A DNA stretch of 64,000 nucleotides. Source: Leucaena leucocephala. Taxonomy: Eukaryota; Streptophyta; Magnoliopsida; Fabales; Fabaceae. Positions within the stretch are counted from its first letter, which is position 1. Each line of letters starts with the position of its first letter. Both the position numbers and the translations under genes were made by a program. This document shows, piece after piece, positions 62,287 to 64,000 of this stretch. The stretch lies in assembly GCA_037074615.1 (NCBI GenBank), contig CM073520.1:34157527-34221526 (forward strand), in the 5' to 3' direction. A model generated the notes under the pieces. It was not told where the DNA came from. It searched no databases and worked only from the letters and a program-made list of their open reading frames with translations.

Positions 62287-64000
62287 CTGTTCAAAATTTG
62301 GCAGCATACCAAGAAAGAGAATTTAGACAATTCTGTTCAAGTCAAACACAATTGTTTTAGTAAATAAATATGCTGTAATAATGAACTGGGTAGTTGAGTG
62401 ATTCCCTCATATGGTCATATTTGACACTTCATCATAGAAGACACCTGCCTTTAGAGTTAACTGTGCATATAGAGAGATTTTTTGCCTCTATATCTTATTT
62501 ATCAGAGATATTCCTCTAATCTTATTTATAAAGTAAAAAGACAGTGATTTTTTTAGTCTTAATCATGAGGTATATTATTAACTTTTTCTTATAAATTTCT
62601 TTAGGACATTATGGTTAAATGACCTAATCATCTACCAACTATGTTAGGTTTTAATAGCTTAGTCATTAATCTTTTGTTGCCCTGTAATATGCATTGTTCC
62701 ATTATAAGTCTTCACTTTCTTTTGAGTGTAGTGTTTGTCTTTTCTTCCAATCCTACCATTTCCTCATTTTTTACAGGTTCACATTTAGAATTCTTATTGC
62801 ATTGTGGTGTTGGTTTTTAATTCTAAGACATCACTTAATTATGGTTATTCATTACATTGAATGGCAAGTGTACAAAGAAACACTTTATTTTTTTGACAAT
62901 ATCAATTTTTTGTTACTAAATATATAAATAGAAGAGTTAGTTAGATAGTTAATTTAAATTATAAATATAATATTTTAATTTATTTTATCTTTTATATTTA
63001 TTATTATTTTTAAATATTTGAGTTGTTCCAATTACAATAGAATACCTTGTTTACTCTGTAGTTTGGGCCATGTCTATATTGATTTATGTGTACTGATGTG
63101 GGTACTGTTTGGACTTCCCTACGTGATCTTCTATGAAGCTCATCATCTTTTCTATATCGTTTTATCTTAATTTGCATTAAATTTTTTCTTTACAAAAAAA
63201 TTAAGAAAGAATTATTATGAGATCTTATGGAAAGAATTTAATTAGCACAAATATCCAATGATAAAATGATAAGTGAGTAGTATAAACATATTATTATTTC
63301 CTATATTAAAACTTGTTATTACATGCTCCTTAGTTGTACTAAATATTTGAGTAATTAAATCTTTTTTTAAATTTTAAAATAATTTTCAAAAAAATTAAGG
63401 GAAAATTATGCTTAAGTTCTATGTTGGACAATTTATTACTTAAATTTTCACGAAATCTCTAGACTATTATAAAGTTCTAAAAGATATTATGATAGATTTT
63501 AATTATAAAATAATACTTTTATTTTTATTGTCAATTGTATCACATTGAGATGTTAATTAATATCTTTATACTTGTCAATTGGATCACATGCATGAAGCTA
63601 TACCCTCTCACTTGTCAATTATGTCCCATTGAGTTATTAACAAATGCCCTCAATTGTTTCATATTGAGGGTAAAAGAGACCTTTCACAATTAGAATTACC
63701 CATAGATCATTTGGGACTTTACATGAGTTGGAAAAATTTTTAGGACCTCTGAATAATACATTATCTTATATGGGACTTAAGCATAATTTTTTCCAAATTA
63801 AATGGAGTCCATTCAAATTTAATATTTTTAAAATTTTGGCATTTATTTGTTTTAAAAATTTCAACCTGGGATAGTCCTGAACTTGTAGAAAATCCTGCCC
63901 TTTGTTTATAAGGCATAGAACCATTGATTATGTCACTGTTTTTATTTATTTAGAGACATTCAACAGATATTTAATTGATTTATTAAAGAAACAGTTATTT
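62287..64000. other. AT-rich DNA, possibly introns of the partial - strand gene
   Basis: No exon could be identified. A MITE-like element occupies 63399-63794; the rest shows nothing recognisable. Confidence 0.5.
63399..63794. mobile_element. MITE with ~40-bp terminal inverted repeats
   Basis: The left end GGAAAATTATGCTTAAGTTC and the inverted right end GGAAAAAATTATGCTTAAGT continue to match for ~40 bp (through ACAATTTATTA / ATAATGTATTA). Flanks AAATTAAG and AAATTAAA suggest an ~8-bp target duplication. The interior has several diverged repeats of TTGTCAATTRTRTCACATTGAG. No coding frame. Confidence 0.7.

Noticed and set aside
1..64000. CRISPR arrays, operons, ribosome-binding sites
   Set aside because: Eukaryotic intron-bearing genes; the only regular arrays are the LTR-element tandem repeats and microsatellites, without spacer structure.

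Overview
The window is nuclear DNA from a dicot flowering plant. It is AT-rich and its genes have many introns with GT/AG borders. It carries plant-only families (NAC factors, a QALGGH zinc-finger repressor, a plastid starch-debranching enzyme) and LTR retrotransposons with plant tRNA-Met-type primer sites. The species cannot be named from the sequence alone. No bacterial, organellar or viral genome segment was seen.

Layout. (1) 446-20682, + strand: a complete limit dextrinase (pullulanase-type debranching enzyme) gene. I resolve 28 exons giving 958 codons. Its 25th intron is 7.5 kb long because it holds a three-layer nest: a SINE-like tail, a decayed Ty1/copia element inserted in that tail, and a 1.53-kb small LTR element inserted in the copia pol region. 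(2) 24327-25379, +: an intronless C2H2 zinc-finger repressor of the ZAT5 type with an EAR motif. (3) 34431-28948, -: a SKU5-similar/ascorbate-oxidase-like (monocopper oxidase-like) pseudogene. It has three stops, frameshifts, a bad splice donor and a second copy of the small LTR element inside one exon. CACTA-type MITEs sit in two introns. (4) 41739-38118, -: a six-exon RABC/Rab18-type small GTPase, intact in all G motifs but with a one-base frameshift near codon 10. (5) 46432-52417, +: a NAC factor of the ANAC050/052 type with a C-terminal coiled coil. (6) 56072-59160, +: a membrane-tethered NAC factor of the ANAC053/078 type. (7) 62286-60622, -: the 3' exons of a gene I do not recognise, whose start lies at or beyond the right part of the window. 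Between these are AT-rich intergenic stretches with MITEs, hairpins and microsatellites.

The order limit dextrinase - C2H2 finger - NAC - NAC resembles, from memory, the Arabidopsis At5g04360/At5g04390/At5g04400/At5g04410 block, so this looks like an old conserved gene neighbourhood. The genes are separately transcribed and do not form a pathway: one works in plastid starch turnover, three are transcription regulators, one is a vesicle-traffic GTPase.

The most unusual content is the small LTR element family. It has two copies here, 341-bp LTRs in the better one, and an internal 108-bp tandem repeat that stays open in its sense frame. I found no clear sign of a wholly new biological system.
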